DNA from: an uncultured Alphaproteobacteria bacterium
GTDB lineage: Bacteria; Pseudomonadota; Alphaproteobacteria; CAAHEQ01; UBA3637
DNA: 55,402 nucleotides
Assembly (NCBI GenBank): GCA_934216505.1
Contig: CAKQBW010000007.1
Coordinates: 1 to 55,402, forward strand
Reading direction: 5' to 3'
This document shows, piece after piece, positions 39,968 through 46,814 of the stretch (position 1 is the stretch's first letter; each line of letters opens with the position of its first letter). The notes below the pieces were generated by a model. That model was given only the letters and a program-made list of their open reading frames with translations. It was not told the DNA's origin and did no database searches. The position numbers and the translations under genes were made by a program.

Positions 39968-40531
39968 TTAGTTTGCCCGAGGGCACTTTTGGTGATTTCT
40001 GCGTTTAATCCAGCAAGAATTTTTCAAGTATTCTTCATGGGCTTGTTGTTTGGCCAAACGCTTTTCATCGGCCTTTCTTTGTTTGTTGATTTGCTGAATT
40101 CTGTTTTCACGGATTTGATTGATGTCCGCTAAACGTTTTTCATTTTGAATCCGCAAGTATTCGGGATTTGGCAAATGCTTGGGTTCCAACTTCCCAATTA
40201 AAACCGTCCGATCAACGGTATCATTTTTTTTGTAATTATAGTTCCCATTGTAAATCAAGCATTGTTCTTCGGAAAAAACAATCCTTTGCTTGGGGTAATA
40301 AATTTCGTCAGGTTCCTTTAAAAAGAAAACAAAATGTTCGTCGGTTGGGTCATATTTGATTTGCGTGGAATAGGGGACTTCATCATCTACCCACCCTAAG
40401 ACATAATTATCCATCACCCTTAAAACCAAAATGCTTTTAATCCCCGCACACTTGGGATTATCCACGACCTTTTCGGGCACTTGGGCACAGGAAAACAAAG
40501 CCAAAAAACTTAAAATGAACAGTGTCCGCAT
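39968..40531 (-). CDS. Putative lipoprotein
   Basis: A 187-residue protein with a lipoprotein signal (MRTLFILSFLALFSC, lipobox LFSC, Cys15). The middle is beta-rich; the last 60 residues are a highly basic predicted coiled coil (QIRENRIQQINKQRK...) ending with KCPRAN. The start at 40531 follows AAAGGAG. Function not recognised. Confidence 0.75.
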   Translation of the reverse strand: MRTLFILSFLALFSCAQVPEKVVDNPKCAGIKSILVLRVMDNYVLGWVDDEVPYSTQIKYDPTDEHFVFFLKEPDEIYYPKQRIVFSEEQCLIYNGNYNYKKNDTVDRTVLIGKLEPKHLPNPEYLRIQNEKRLADINQIRENRIQQINKQRKADEKRLAKQQAHEEYLKNSCWIKRRNHQKCPRAN

Positions 40532-40562
40532 ATTTTCTCCTTTGTTGAGGATATTCATCTTC

Positions 40563-40591
40563 ATCATACAAAAGTTTTTTTGAAAATTCAA
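40563..40591 (-). promoter_or_regulatory. Promoter of lipoprotein 39968-40531
   Basis: On the minus strand TTGAAT (40586-40591), 17 nt, TATGAT (40563-40568). Confidence 0.65.
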
Positions 40592-40627
40592 TAATAATTT
40601 TATAAAAAAATTAAATATAAAAGCGAC

Positions 40628-40655
40628 TTGATTTTTTTTAAAAAAACTTTACAAT
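40628..40655 (+). promoter_or_regulatory. Promoter of membrane protein 40694-41320
   Basis: TTGATT (40628-40633), 16 nt, TACAAT (40650-40655). Confidence 0.5.
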
Positions 40656-40693
40656 GGCATAAGTAGATATGCAAAAAAAAGAAAGGATTGCTT

Positions 40694-41320
40694 ATGTTAA
40701 ACAGCTTGGAAAAAAAGACATTATTTTTTTTAATGCGTCAATTTGCGTATTTTGGCTTGCTAACTTTATGTGCAATTAGTTTATGGGGATTTGCCCGTAT
40801 TTACCATTCCGATTTATATGAAGAATATGGTTTGGTTGAAAATTTGCAAGAAGTTCTTTTATTAGTGGCCTTTTTTGCTTTTGGATTATGGGGAGTACTT
40901 TTTAAAAAAGAACGAATTTTATCTTTTTGTTTAATGACATTGCCATTATTGGCCGCCTGTAGAGAATTAGATGCGTTCTTTGATGATTTATTGCCCGTGA
41001 TAGGGTGGCGTTTTGCGTGGATTTTTCCTGTGTCCGCCACCATTTATGCGTTGTTTCATTTTAATCAATTACGTCCTCTTTTGGTCCGTTTTATCAATTC
41101 ACCCGCCTTTTATTTGATGATGATGGCAATGATGGTGGTTATTCCTATTGCCCAATGTATTGGTCATAAAAGTTTAATTATTACTGTCACAGGAACAACA
41201 GAAAATGCCCGCATTTTGCGCCGTTTATTTGAAGAATCCATTGAATTAGAAGGGTATCTTTTAATTTTCTTTTCTTCTTTTGAATACTACTTTTCCTTTT
41301 TAAAATCGGATAAACGTTAG
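40694..41320 (+). CDS. Multi-pass membrane protein, unknown function
   Basis: A 208-residue protein with about six hydrophobic segments (near 16-36, 48-66, 71-88, 103-121, 134-153 and 185-200). Conserved-looking acidic motifs (CRELDAFFDDLLP; EESIELEGYL) lie between helices. No recognised domain. ATG 40694 is 6 nt after AAAGGA. It lies just upstream of structured RNA copy B, which has its own promoter. Confidence 0.75.
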   Translation: MLNSLEKKTLFFLMRQFAYFGLLTLCAISLWGFARIYHSDLYEEYGLVENLQEVLLLVAFFAFGLWGVLFKKERILSFCLMTLPLLAACRELDAFFDDLLPVIGWRFAWIFPVSATIYALFHFNQLRPLLVRFINSPAFYLMMMAMMVVIPIAQCIGHKSLIITVTGTTENARILRRLFEESIELEGYLLIFFSSFEYYFSFLKSDKR

Positions 41321-41336
41321 GTTTTTCATTTTTTTA

Positions 41337-41365
41337 TTGCAATTTTAAATAAATCCATTTATACT
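41337..41365 (+). promoter_or_regulatory. Promoter of structured RNA copy B
   Basis: TTGCAA (41337-41342), 17 nt, TATACT (41360-41365), then GA. Identical hexamers and spacing to copy A at 14815-14843. Confidence 0.75.
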
Positions 41366-41371
41366 GAACAG

Positions 41372-41556
41372 GCTTTTGGATATCTGGAAGCATGGGCGTA
41401 AGAAACCCATAAACACAGAGTTGGCAACAACTCTTTAAAGAATGTTGACATTTGGCCGAAAGGACGGATGTCGGCTGAATAAAGCTCTGGCTGAATAGGC
41501 CGAGCCATTGTGTTTATGGTTTCTTAACATCCGCCCACTTTTATGGTGGGCTTTTT
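41372..41556 (+). ncRNA. Structured leader RNA, copy B (unknown class)
   Basis: Homologue of copy A (14850-15037). P0: 41372-41377 with 41386-41391. P1: TAAGAAAC (41399-41406) with GTTTCTTA (41519-41526), and CATAAACACA (41408-41417) with TGTGTTTATG (41509-41518). P2: AGAGTTG (41417-41423) with CAACTCT (41428-41434). P3: 41445-41451 with 41468-41474. P4: GCTC (41484-41487) with GAGC (41502-41505), loop GAATA. Terminator: GCCCAC (41533-41538) with GTGGGC (41546-41551). The unpaired GGACGGATGTC and AATAGGC strings are shared with copy A. It lies directly before lipoprotein gene 41586-41996, and the post-terminator leader (TTAAAAAGAAAGGATTT) is also shared. Confidence 0.8.
41533..41556 (+). terminator. 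Terminator competing with P1 of RNA copy B
   Basis: GCCCAC (41533-41538) with GTGGGC (41546-41551) and five T. GCCCA can instead pair with TGGGC at 41393-41397. Confidence 0.75.
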
Positions 41557-41585
41557 ATTGATTTAAAAAGAAAGGATTTTAAGAA

Positions 41586-41996
41586 ATGAAAAAATTATGG
41601 GGACTCTCTTTGTTGGTGGGGACGATGTTGTTGGCGGGTTGTACTTCATTGACGCGTCAAGAAAAAATGCAATTACAGCATTTAAAAGCCCAAGGCATTA
41701 CGGTGGATAAACCTTTGGGAAATTATGAAAAGCCTGCGTCTGTGGCGGGGGCAGCGGCTTTAAATTTGTTGCCAGGCGTTGGAAATTTTTATTTGGGGTC
41801 CGGGCAAGCGGCCGAATCAGATCATTGGCTGTATGGTTTTTTAAATTTACTGACATGGCCTGTTTCTATTGTTTGGGGAATCCCTGAGGCGGCGATAGAT
41901 GCCAATGCGATTAATAAACGGGAAATGTTGTATTATTATCAATATGATAAAATGGGAAAAGAAGAATTAAGAAGAGCGGGGATTACCTTGGAATAA
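41586..41996 (+). CDS. Putative lipoprotein behind RNA copy B
   Basis: A 136-residue protein with a lipoprotein signal (lipobox LAGC, Cys19). The middle has a hydrophobic stretch with GAAALNLLPGVGNFYLG and FLNLLTWPVSIVWGIP, possibly membrane-inserting; the end is charged and helical. AAAGGA precedes the ATG. It is the only gene between structured RNA copy B and the terminator at 42001. No domain recognised. Confidence 0.78.
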   Translation: MKKLWGLSLLVGTMLLAGCTSLTRQEKMQLQHLKAQGITVDKPLGNYEKPASVAGAAALNLLPGVGNFYLGSGQAAESDHWLYGFLNLLTWPVSIVWGIPEAAIDANAINKREMLYYYQYDKMGKEELRRAGITLE

Positions 41997-42000
41997 CAAA

Positions 42001-42027
42001 AGAGAGGCTTAGGCGCCTCTCTTTTTC
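42001..42027. terminator. Bidirectional terminator
   Basis: AGAGAGGC (42001-42008) with GCCTCTCT (42015-42022), T-rich on both outward sides. The 3' arm is also the last codons of the ABC exporter on minus. Confidence 0.85.
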
Positions 42028-43802
42028 TTCTTTTTAAACTGTGTTTTATACAAGGTGGCGTAGGCCCCTCCTTTTTCCAACAGTTTTTCATGCGTTCCTT
42101 CTTCTATGATTTTACCTTCATTGATAACAACGATTTTATTGGCGTTCTGAATCGTTGTTAAACGATGGGCAATCACAATAACCGTTCTGTCTTTCATCAG
42201 GTTTTCAATGGCCTGTTGAACGATTTGCTCGGCTTTGTTATCTAACGCCGAAGTGGCCTCATCTAAAATCACAATCGGGGCATTTTTCAAAAAAGCCCGT
42301 GCAATTGCTACCCGTTGTTTTTGTCCGCCCGATAACAGCGTTCCCCGTTCCCCAATGGGGGTATCTAAGCCTTTCTCTAATTCATCAATAAAGTCTTTCA
42401 GACAGGCCATTTCAATGGCTCTATTGATTTCTTTTTCTGAGGCGTTTGGGTTGCCCAACAACAGATTATCCCGTATGGTTCCTGAAAACAAAAAGTTGTC
42501 TTGGAAAACCGTGGCGATATGTTGCCGCAAAGAATGTAAAGTCAAATTCCGTATATCTGTTCCATCAATTTGAATACTTCCCTTTTGGACATCATAAAAA
42601 CGGGGAATCAGGCTGGCAATAGTACTTTTCCCGCCCCCTGAATTACCCACAAAAGCCACCGTCTTTCCTTTGGGAATTACCAAATTGATATCCTTTAACA
42701 CAGGAACATCGGGAATGTATTCAAAATCCACCCCTTTAAAGACGATTTCCTTTTGAATGCTTTTTAATTCTTTTGCGTCTTTTTTATCCTTGATATTGAT
42801 GGGATAATCCAACATTTCACACACCCGTTCCACCGCCATGAAGGACAGTTGAATTTGGTTAAAATTTTTGCCGATACTTTTAATAGGTGTGTATAACGCC
42901 AACATAGATGCCATAAAAGCCACAAAATCCCCCACGGTCATTTGATTGGTGGTGATTAAATGGCTGCCAAACCAAATGGCCCCCGCCATACCAAAAGCAA
43001 TAATGACATGCATCATGGGGGTCAGCCAAGCGGTACGCTGTGTTGTTTTGATGCTCAATTTAAAGGCTTGTCTTAAAATGTCATAGAATTGATCCCGCTT
43101 GATTTCTTGGAGGTTGTAGGACGCAATTGTTTTTGCCCCTGCGTGCGTTTCATTAAAGACTGTATAACCCGAAGCCCCGACTTCCACAGATTTTTTGACC
43201 ACATCTTTGATCATGCGGCGAATGAAAGCCAAAGGCCACAAAGCCCCCCCTAAGATGACAATAGCAAAGATGGCTAACTTCCAAGAGGTATAGAACAAAA
43301 CGCCGATTAAAGCCAACGAAGAAAAGACTCGGGTTGTAAAAACTTTCACATTATTTAATAATCCTGAACATGCAATAGCGGGGTCCAAGTTAAAGCGTTG
43401 TGCCAAGTCCCCCGAAGAACATTTATCATAAAAGCCTTGATCCATAAACATCAATTTTTGATAAAGTTTCCTTTGCATTTCTTGGGTAATTTTGCCCCCT
43501 GTCCAGGTGTTCAAATAGGCGGCCCCGTATTCCAAAATCCCCTGTAAGACAGTAAAGAGAATAATCCCCAAAGGAATCACCCATAAAGGTAAGCCCCAAG
43601 GGGTTGCGCTGCCTTTGCTTAAAACAACGGTATCTGTAAAAGGTTTTAGGGCTAAAGTCATCACCGCATCTAATGCCCCAATAGGGATCGTAATCAAAAC
43701 ACTCAGTAAGCATCGTCCCCAAAAAGGTTTCACAAAAGGCCACAGGCGTTTATATAACTTTACCCAACGCCATTTTTGAATTTGTTTTAATAAAGGGGTC
43801 AT
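42009..43802 (-). CDS. MsbA-like lipid/multidrug ABC exporter
   Basis: A 597-residue half-transporter: membrane domain with six helices (about 20-320), then the ATPase. Walker A is GNSGGGKST, the Q-loop FQDNFLF, the signature LSGGQKQR, Walker B IVILDEATSALD and the H-loop IAHRL. It resembles MsbA, which flips lipid A core, but drug exporters share this layout. The start at 43802 follows AAGGAG; a promoter-like TTGACG-17-TAAAAT lies just upstream on minus. The C-terminal tail is Lys-rich. Confidence 0.9.
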   Translation of the reverse strand: MTPLLKQIQKWRWVKLYKRLWPFVKPFWGRCLLSVLITIPIGALDAVMTLALKPFTDTVVLSKGSATPWGLPLWVIPLGIILFTVLQGILEYGAAYLNTWTGGKITQEMQRKLYQKLMFMDQGFYDKCSSGDLAQRFNLDPAIACSGLLNNVKVFTTRVFSSLALIGVLFYTSWKLAIFAIVILGGALWPLAFIRRMIKDVVKKSVEVGASGYTVFNETHAGAKTIASYNLQEIKRDQFYDILRQAFKLSIKTTQRTAWLTPMMHVIIAFGMAGAIWFGSHLITTNQMTVGDFVAFMASMLALYTPIKSIGKNFNQIQLSFMAVERVCEMLDYPINIKDKKDAKELKSIQKEIVFKGVDFEYIPDVPVLKDINLVIPKGKTVAFVGNSGGGKSTIASLIPRFYDVQKGSIQIDGTDIRNLTLHSLRQHIATVFQDNFLFSGTIRDNLLLGNPNASEKEINRAIEMACLKDFIDELEKGLDTPIGERGTLLSGGQKQRVAIARAFLKNAPIVILDEATSALDNKAEQIVQQAIENLMKDRTVIVIAHRLTTIQNANKIVVINEGKIIEEGTHEKLLEKGGAYATLYKTQFKKKKKRGA

Positions 43803-43888
43803 TTTTTCTCCTTGTTGAATGGCAAGCATTTTACCAAACTTTTGGATTGTCGTCAAGTTTTAGTTTTAGGGCTTTGTAATTCTTTTTC

Positions 43889-43917
43889 TTGAAAAAAGGT
43901 GATAACTTTGCTATAAT
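43889..43917 (+). promoter_or_regulatory. Promoter of rlmE; transcript probably leaderless
   Basis: TTGAAA (43889-43894), 17 nt, TATAAT (43912-43917). The ATG at 43924 lies exactly where transcription should start, and no ribosome-binding site precedes it. Confidence 0.75.
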
Positions 43918-43923
43918 GTCCTT

Positions 43924-44622
43924 ATGCAATTTGGCAACAGACATTTAAAACAAAAAATCAAAGGTAATACAAAACGGTCGGCGTCCAGCCAACATTGGTT
44001 GCAACGACAAATCAATGACCCTTATGTTCATGCGGCACATGAAATGGGCTTTCGGGGCCGAGCGGCTTTTAAGATCCAACAACTGAATCAGCAATTTCAT
44101 TTTTTTAAACCCGGAAAACGAGTGGTGGATTTGGGGTGTGCGCCTGGGGGATGGACGCAAGTGGCGGTGCGGGCGGTGCATTCTACAAACGAAAACCCGT
44201 TGGTGGTGGGCATGGATTTATTGCGGGCGGACCCAATCAATGGGGCCAAGTTGGTTCAAATGGATTTTACCGATGAAAAAGCCCCTGTGGTTTTATGGGA
44301 TTTGTTGGGGGGACACAAAGCGGATATTGTGATGAGTGATATGGCCGCCAATACGACTGGCAACCATAATTTGGATCACCTGCGTATTATGAATTTGGTC
44401 AAGATGGCCTATGATTTTGCCTTAAAAGTTTTAAATCCGCAGGGTGTTTTTATTGCCAAAGTTTTCCAAGGGGGGACAGAAAGTAAATTTTTGCTTCAGA
44501 TGAAAAAAGATTTCACGATGGTCAAGCATGCTAAACCCGAAGCCAGCCGTCGGGATTCGTCTGAATTTTATGTGGTAGCAACGGGATTTAAAGGAAAGTC
44601 CGATGAAACCCCAACAGATTGA
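43924..44622 (+). CDS. rlmE: 23S rRNA 2'-O-methyltransferase RlmE (FtsJ)
   Basis: Methylates U2552 of 23S rRNA late in 50S assembly. The 232-residue protein has FRGRAAFKIQQL (catalytic Lys), VVDLGCAPGGWTQVAV (SAM site, about 61-76), DIVMSDMAANTTG (catalytic Asp), and IAKVFQGG (catalytic Lys). The last Glu lies in RRDSSEFYVVA. The basic N-terminal tail of about 30 residues is longer than in E. coli. It overlaps the next gene by 20 nt. Likely leaderless mRNA. Confidence 0.95.
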   Translation: MQFGNRHLKQKIKGNTKRSASSQHWLQRQINDPYVHAAHEMGFRGRAAFKIQQLNQQFHFFKPGKRVVDLGCAPGGWTQVAVRAVHSTNENPLVVGMDLLRADPINGAKLVQMDFTDEKAPVVLWDLLGGHKADIVMSDMAANTTGNHNLDHLRIMNLVKMAYDFALKVLNPQGVFIAKVFQGGTESKFLLQMKKDFTMVKHAKPEASRRDSSEFYVVATGFKGKSDETPTD

Positions 44623-45577
44623 AGCGGCCATCCAAGAATTGTTAAAGGAAATTGAAGGGACATCTCGCCCCGCTAACGAAGTTATCAATGCCTATACGCG
44701 CCATCGGCGATATATTGGGTCCAAAGATAGGCATGCTTTAACCGAGGAAGTGTGGGCTCATTTACGATCGCGCCCTGTGCCCAAATGGATAATGCGTGTG
44801 ATTGATGAGACGGAATTACAGGCGATGAAACAACCCGCTGAGATTGTTTTACGGGCTAATGGTAATCGGGGGGAAATTCAAAAAAAATTAGCGGCGCAGG
44901 GGATTGAAACCGAAAAAACAAAGCATTCTCCGTGGGGGCTGATTTTGAAAAAGCGGGTAAATTTATCCATGGTTGATTGCTATCGTATGGGATGGGTGGA
45001 AGTGCAAGATGAAGGCTCACAACTCGTGGCTTTGGCCACCCATATTTCTCCCAAAGAGGAGGTGTTGGATTATTGCGCTGGGGCAGGGGGAAAGTCTTTG
45101 TGCTTTGCTCAAATGATGCATAACCAAGGGCGCATTGTGGCACACGATGTTTCTCGTATTAGTTTAAAGGAATTGAATAAACGGGCTCAACGGGCAAAGG
45201 TGTCTATCATTCAAACAACTCTTTTTCCTAAAGGGCAGTTCAATCAAGTGGTGGTAGATGCGCCTTGTTCTGGCTCTGGGACATGGCGCCGATGCCCTGA
45301 TGCACCTTTTAAATTGACACCTCAACAAGTGGCTGATTTGATAAAAAAACAGGCGCAGATTTTGGATAAAGCCAGTTCTTTTGTGGCCTTGAATGGAAAA
45401 TTACATTACATGACCTGCTCTTTGATTCAAGGGGAAAATCAAGATCAGATGAGGGCTTTTTTAAAAAGACACCCTGAATTTAAATTGGTTCATCATCAAC
45501 AATGGACACCCGCCAAAAATAAGACAGATGGTTTTTTCTTGGCCACCTTTAAATGTGTAAAAAAAATCCCCGTTTAA
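44603..45577 (+). CDS. RsmB/NOP2-family RNA m5C methyltransferase, second copy
   Basis: A 324-residue paralogue of the protein at 33147-34232. The SAM motif DYCAGAGGKSLCFAQMM, DAPCSGSGTWRR and MTCSLIQGENQDQ hold the same catalytic cysteines, and both share the N-terminal helical layout and the KTDGFF/QTDGFF ending. It starts inside rlmE, so the two RNA methyltransferases are co-expressed. Target RNA unknown; two copies suggest different sites. Confidence 0.9.
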   Translation: MKPQQIEAAIQELLKEIEGTSRPANEVINAYTRHRRYIGSKDRHALTEEVWAHLRSRPVPKWIMRVIDETELQAMKQPAEIVLRANGNRGEIQKKLAAQGIETEKTKHSPWGLILKKRVNLSMVDCYRMGWVEVQDEGSQLVALATHISPKEEVLDYCAGAGGKSLCFAQMMHNQGRIVAHDVSRISLKELNKRAQRAKVSIIQTTLFPKGQFNQVVVDAPCSGSGTWRRCPDAPFKLTPQQVADLIKKQAQILDKASSFVALNGKLHYMTCSLIQGENQDQMRAFLKRHPEFKLVHHQQWTPAKNKTDGFFLATFKCVKKIPV

Positions 45578-45592
45578 AGCGGGGATTTTTTT
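45565..45592. terminator. Bidirectional terminator
   Basis: AATCCCCG (45565-45572) with CGGGGATT (45580-45587), A run before, T run after. It contains the stop of the methyltransferase and follows the end of the convergent Gly-rich gene. Confidence 0.9.
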
Positions 45593-46780
45593 CTAACGAC
45601 CTCTGTGGCCACCACCACGGGGACCGAATCCGCCTCCGCCACGGGGGCCAAATCCACCTCCTCTAGGGCCACCGAATCCACCACCTCGGGGTGCACTCAT
45701 GCCTCCTCTTGGACCACCGAATCCACCGCCACGGGGTGCACTCATGCCGCCTCTAGGGCCACCGAATCCACCGCCAAAGCCACCACCCCGAGGGCCACTC
45801 ATGCCTCCTCTTGGACCACAGCCTGGACGCATGCCCACCGAACCTATGGCTGGATTAAAGTGGTTATGTCGTCCGTTGCCTCCCCCCATGGCAGGTCTAG
45901 AAGGTCTTGGACCGCAACCGCCCCCTATGATAGGTCTAGAAGGTCTTGGACCACAGCCACCCATGGCGGGTCTAGAAGGTCTCGGGCCACAGCCACCCAT
46001 GGCGGGTCTAGAAGGTCTTGGGCCACAGCCCCCCATCGCTGGCATAGGATGTCGCATGCCTCCTCTGTACGAATGTCCATGCCCCATTGGAGGACACCTA
46101 TCCATCATTGGACCACCATGATGAGGGCCATGGAACCCCCCCATCATTCTTGGGGGGGGGGGTGGAGGGGGAGGAGAGGCCAAAACACCCATGGCTGCCC
46201 CTGCAACAAATCCCGCCGCTGCATCCATCACAGAATGTTGTGGTTGGACGACCACTGTTGTGGGCTGAACAGGAACTTGAACGACCTCAGGTTGTACGGG
46301 TTGTTGAACATAGACAACTTCACGTTGAACAGGTTGCACAGCTGGAGTATAAACCACTTGCTGTTGAATGGGTTGTTCTTCTTGGACATAAACAACTTCT
46401 TTTTGTACAGGTTGAGGTTGAGCGACTAATTCTTGACGATAAAGCGAATGATCATCTTGAACGACAGTTTCTTCTACCACTACTTTCTTTAACTGTTGCC
46501 CTGTCGTATGGTAAGTTTGTTGATTTATTCCGTATGTTTTGGGGTTAGAAGTCCAACTGACGCGGGCTTTTCCCGACGAATTCCCGTCAAAACTTTTGGC
46601 GGCAGACTTTGTGCCAAACCACCCCGCTGCCGCAACACCTGCTGCTAAAGCCGCTATCCCAACACCTCGCAAGAAAGATTTTGTTTTTCTTTCCCGTTCA
46701 TCGGCCGCCATTTGTCTTTCGTGGGCCTCACGAATCATGCGTTGCATTCTTAATTGTCTTGTTTGAGCACTTTCTGGCAT
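45593..46780 (-). CDS. Gly/Pro/Met/Arg-rich repeat membrane protein
   Basis: A 395-residue protein. Residues 1-36 are charged and helical (MIREAHERQMAADERERK). A membrane helix follows (about 38-56). Then comes a Gln/Val-rich stretch with VQ-EVVYVQ repeats (about 90-185), a second hydrophobic Ala/Gly segment, an eight-Pro run, four copies of an AMGGCGPRPSRP-like unit, and a C-terminal RGG/GGF region. The compositional bias suggests an envelope or RNA/polyphosphate-binding filament. The Pro run is encoded by an 11-G tract on plus, prone to slippage. CAAAGGAG precedes the ATG. Confidence 0.75.
   Translation of the reverse strand: MPESAQTRQLRMQRMIREAHERQMAADERERKTKSFLRGVGIAALAAGVAAAGWFGTKSAAKSFDGNSSGKARVSWTSNPKTYGINQQTYHTTGQQLKKVVVEETVVQDDHSLYRQELVAQPQPVQKEVVYVQEEQPIQQQVVYTPAVQPVQREVVYVQQPVQPEVVQVPVQPTTVVVQPQHSVMDAAAGFVAGAAMGVLASPPPPPPPPRMMGGFHGPHHGGPMMDRCPPMGHGHSYRGGMRHPMPAMGGCGPRPSRPAMGGCGPRPSRPAMGGCGPRPSRPIIGGGCGPRPSRPAMGGGNGRHNHFNPAIGSVGMRPGCGPRGGMSGPRGGGFGGGFGGPRGGMSAPRGGGFGGPRGGMSAPRGGGFGGPRGGGFGPRGGGGFGPRGGGHRGR
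45620..46035. repeat. In-gene tandem repeats
   Basis: About 45890-46035 holds four 36-bp-type units encoding GGCGPRPSRPAM. About 45600-45830 holds repeats encoding GGPRGGMSAPRGGGF. Near-identical units at the DNA level may recombine. Confidence 0.75.
46152..46162. repeat. Homopolymeric G(11)/C(11) tract inside a gene
   Basis: Eleven G on plus (C on the coding strand) form part of the eight-proline run of the gene 45593-46780. A length change of 1 or 2 would shift the frame and remove the C-terminal repeats. Confidence 0.85.
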
Positions 46781-46814
46781 TTGCTTCTCCTTTGTTTATA
46801 TAACCCCTATAAGA

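Noticed and set aside
39961..39995. Terminator between der and the convergent lipoprotein
   Set aside because: TGCCC/GGGCA around a 2-nt loop is too tight and is inside coding sequence; no adequate T run on either side.
42235..42573. Plus-strand frame inside the ABC exporter
   Set aside because: It is the antisense of the conserved ATPase domain and has no ribosome-binding site or recognisable motif.
45605..46429. Long plus-strand frames opposite the Gly-rich repeat gene
   Set aside because: Low-complexity repeats leave all frames open. Only the minus frame has a promoter, a good ribosome-binding site and a sensible N terminus with a membrane helix.
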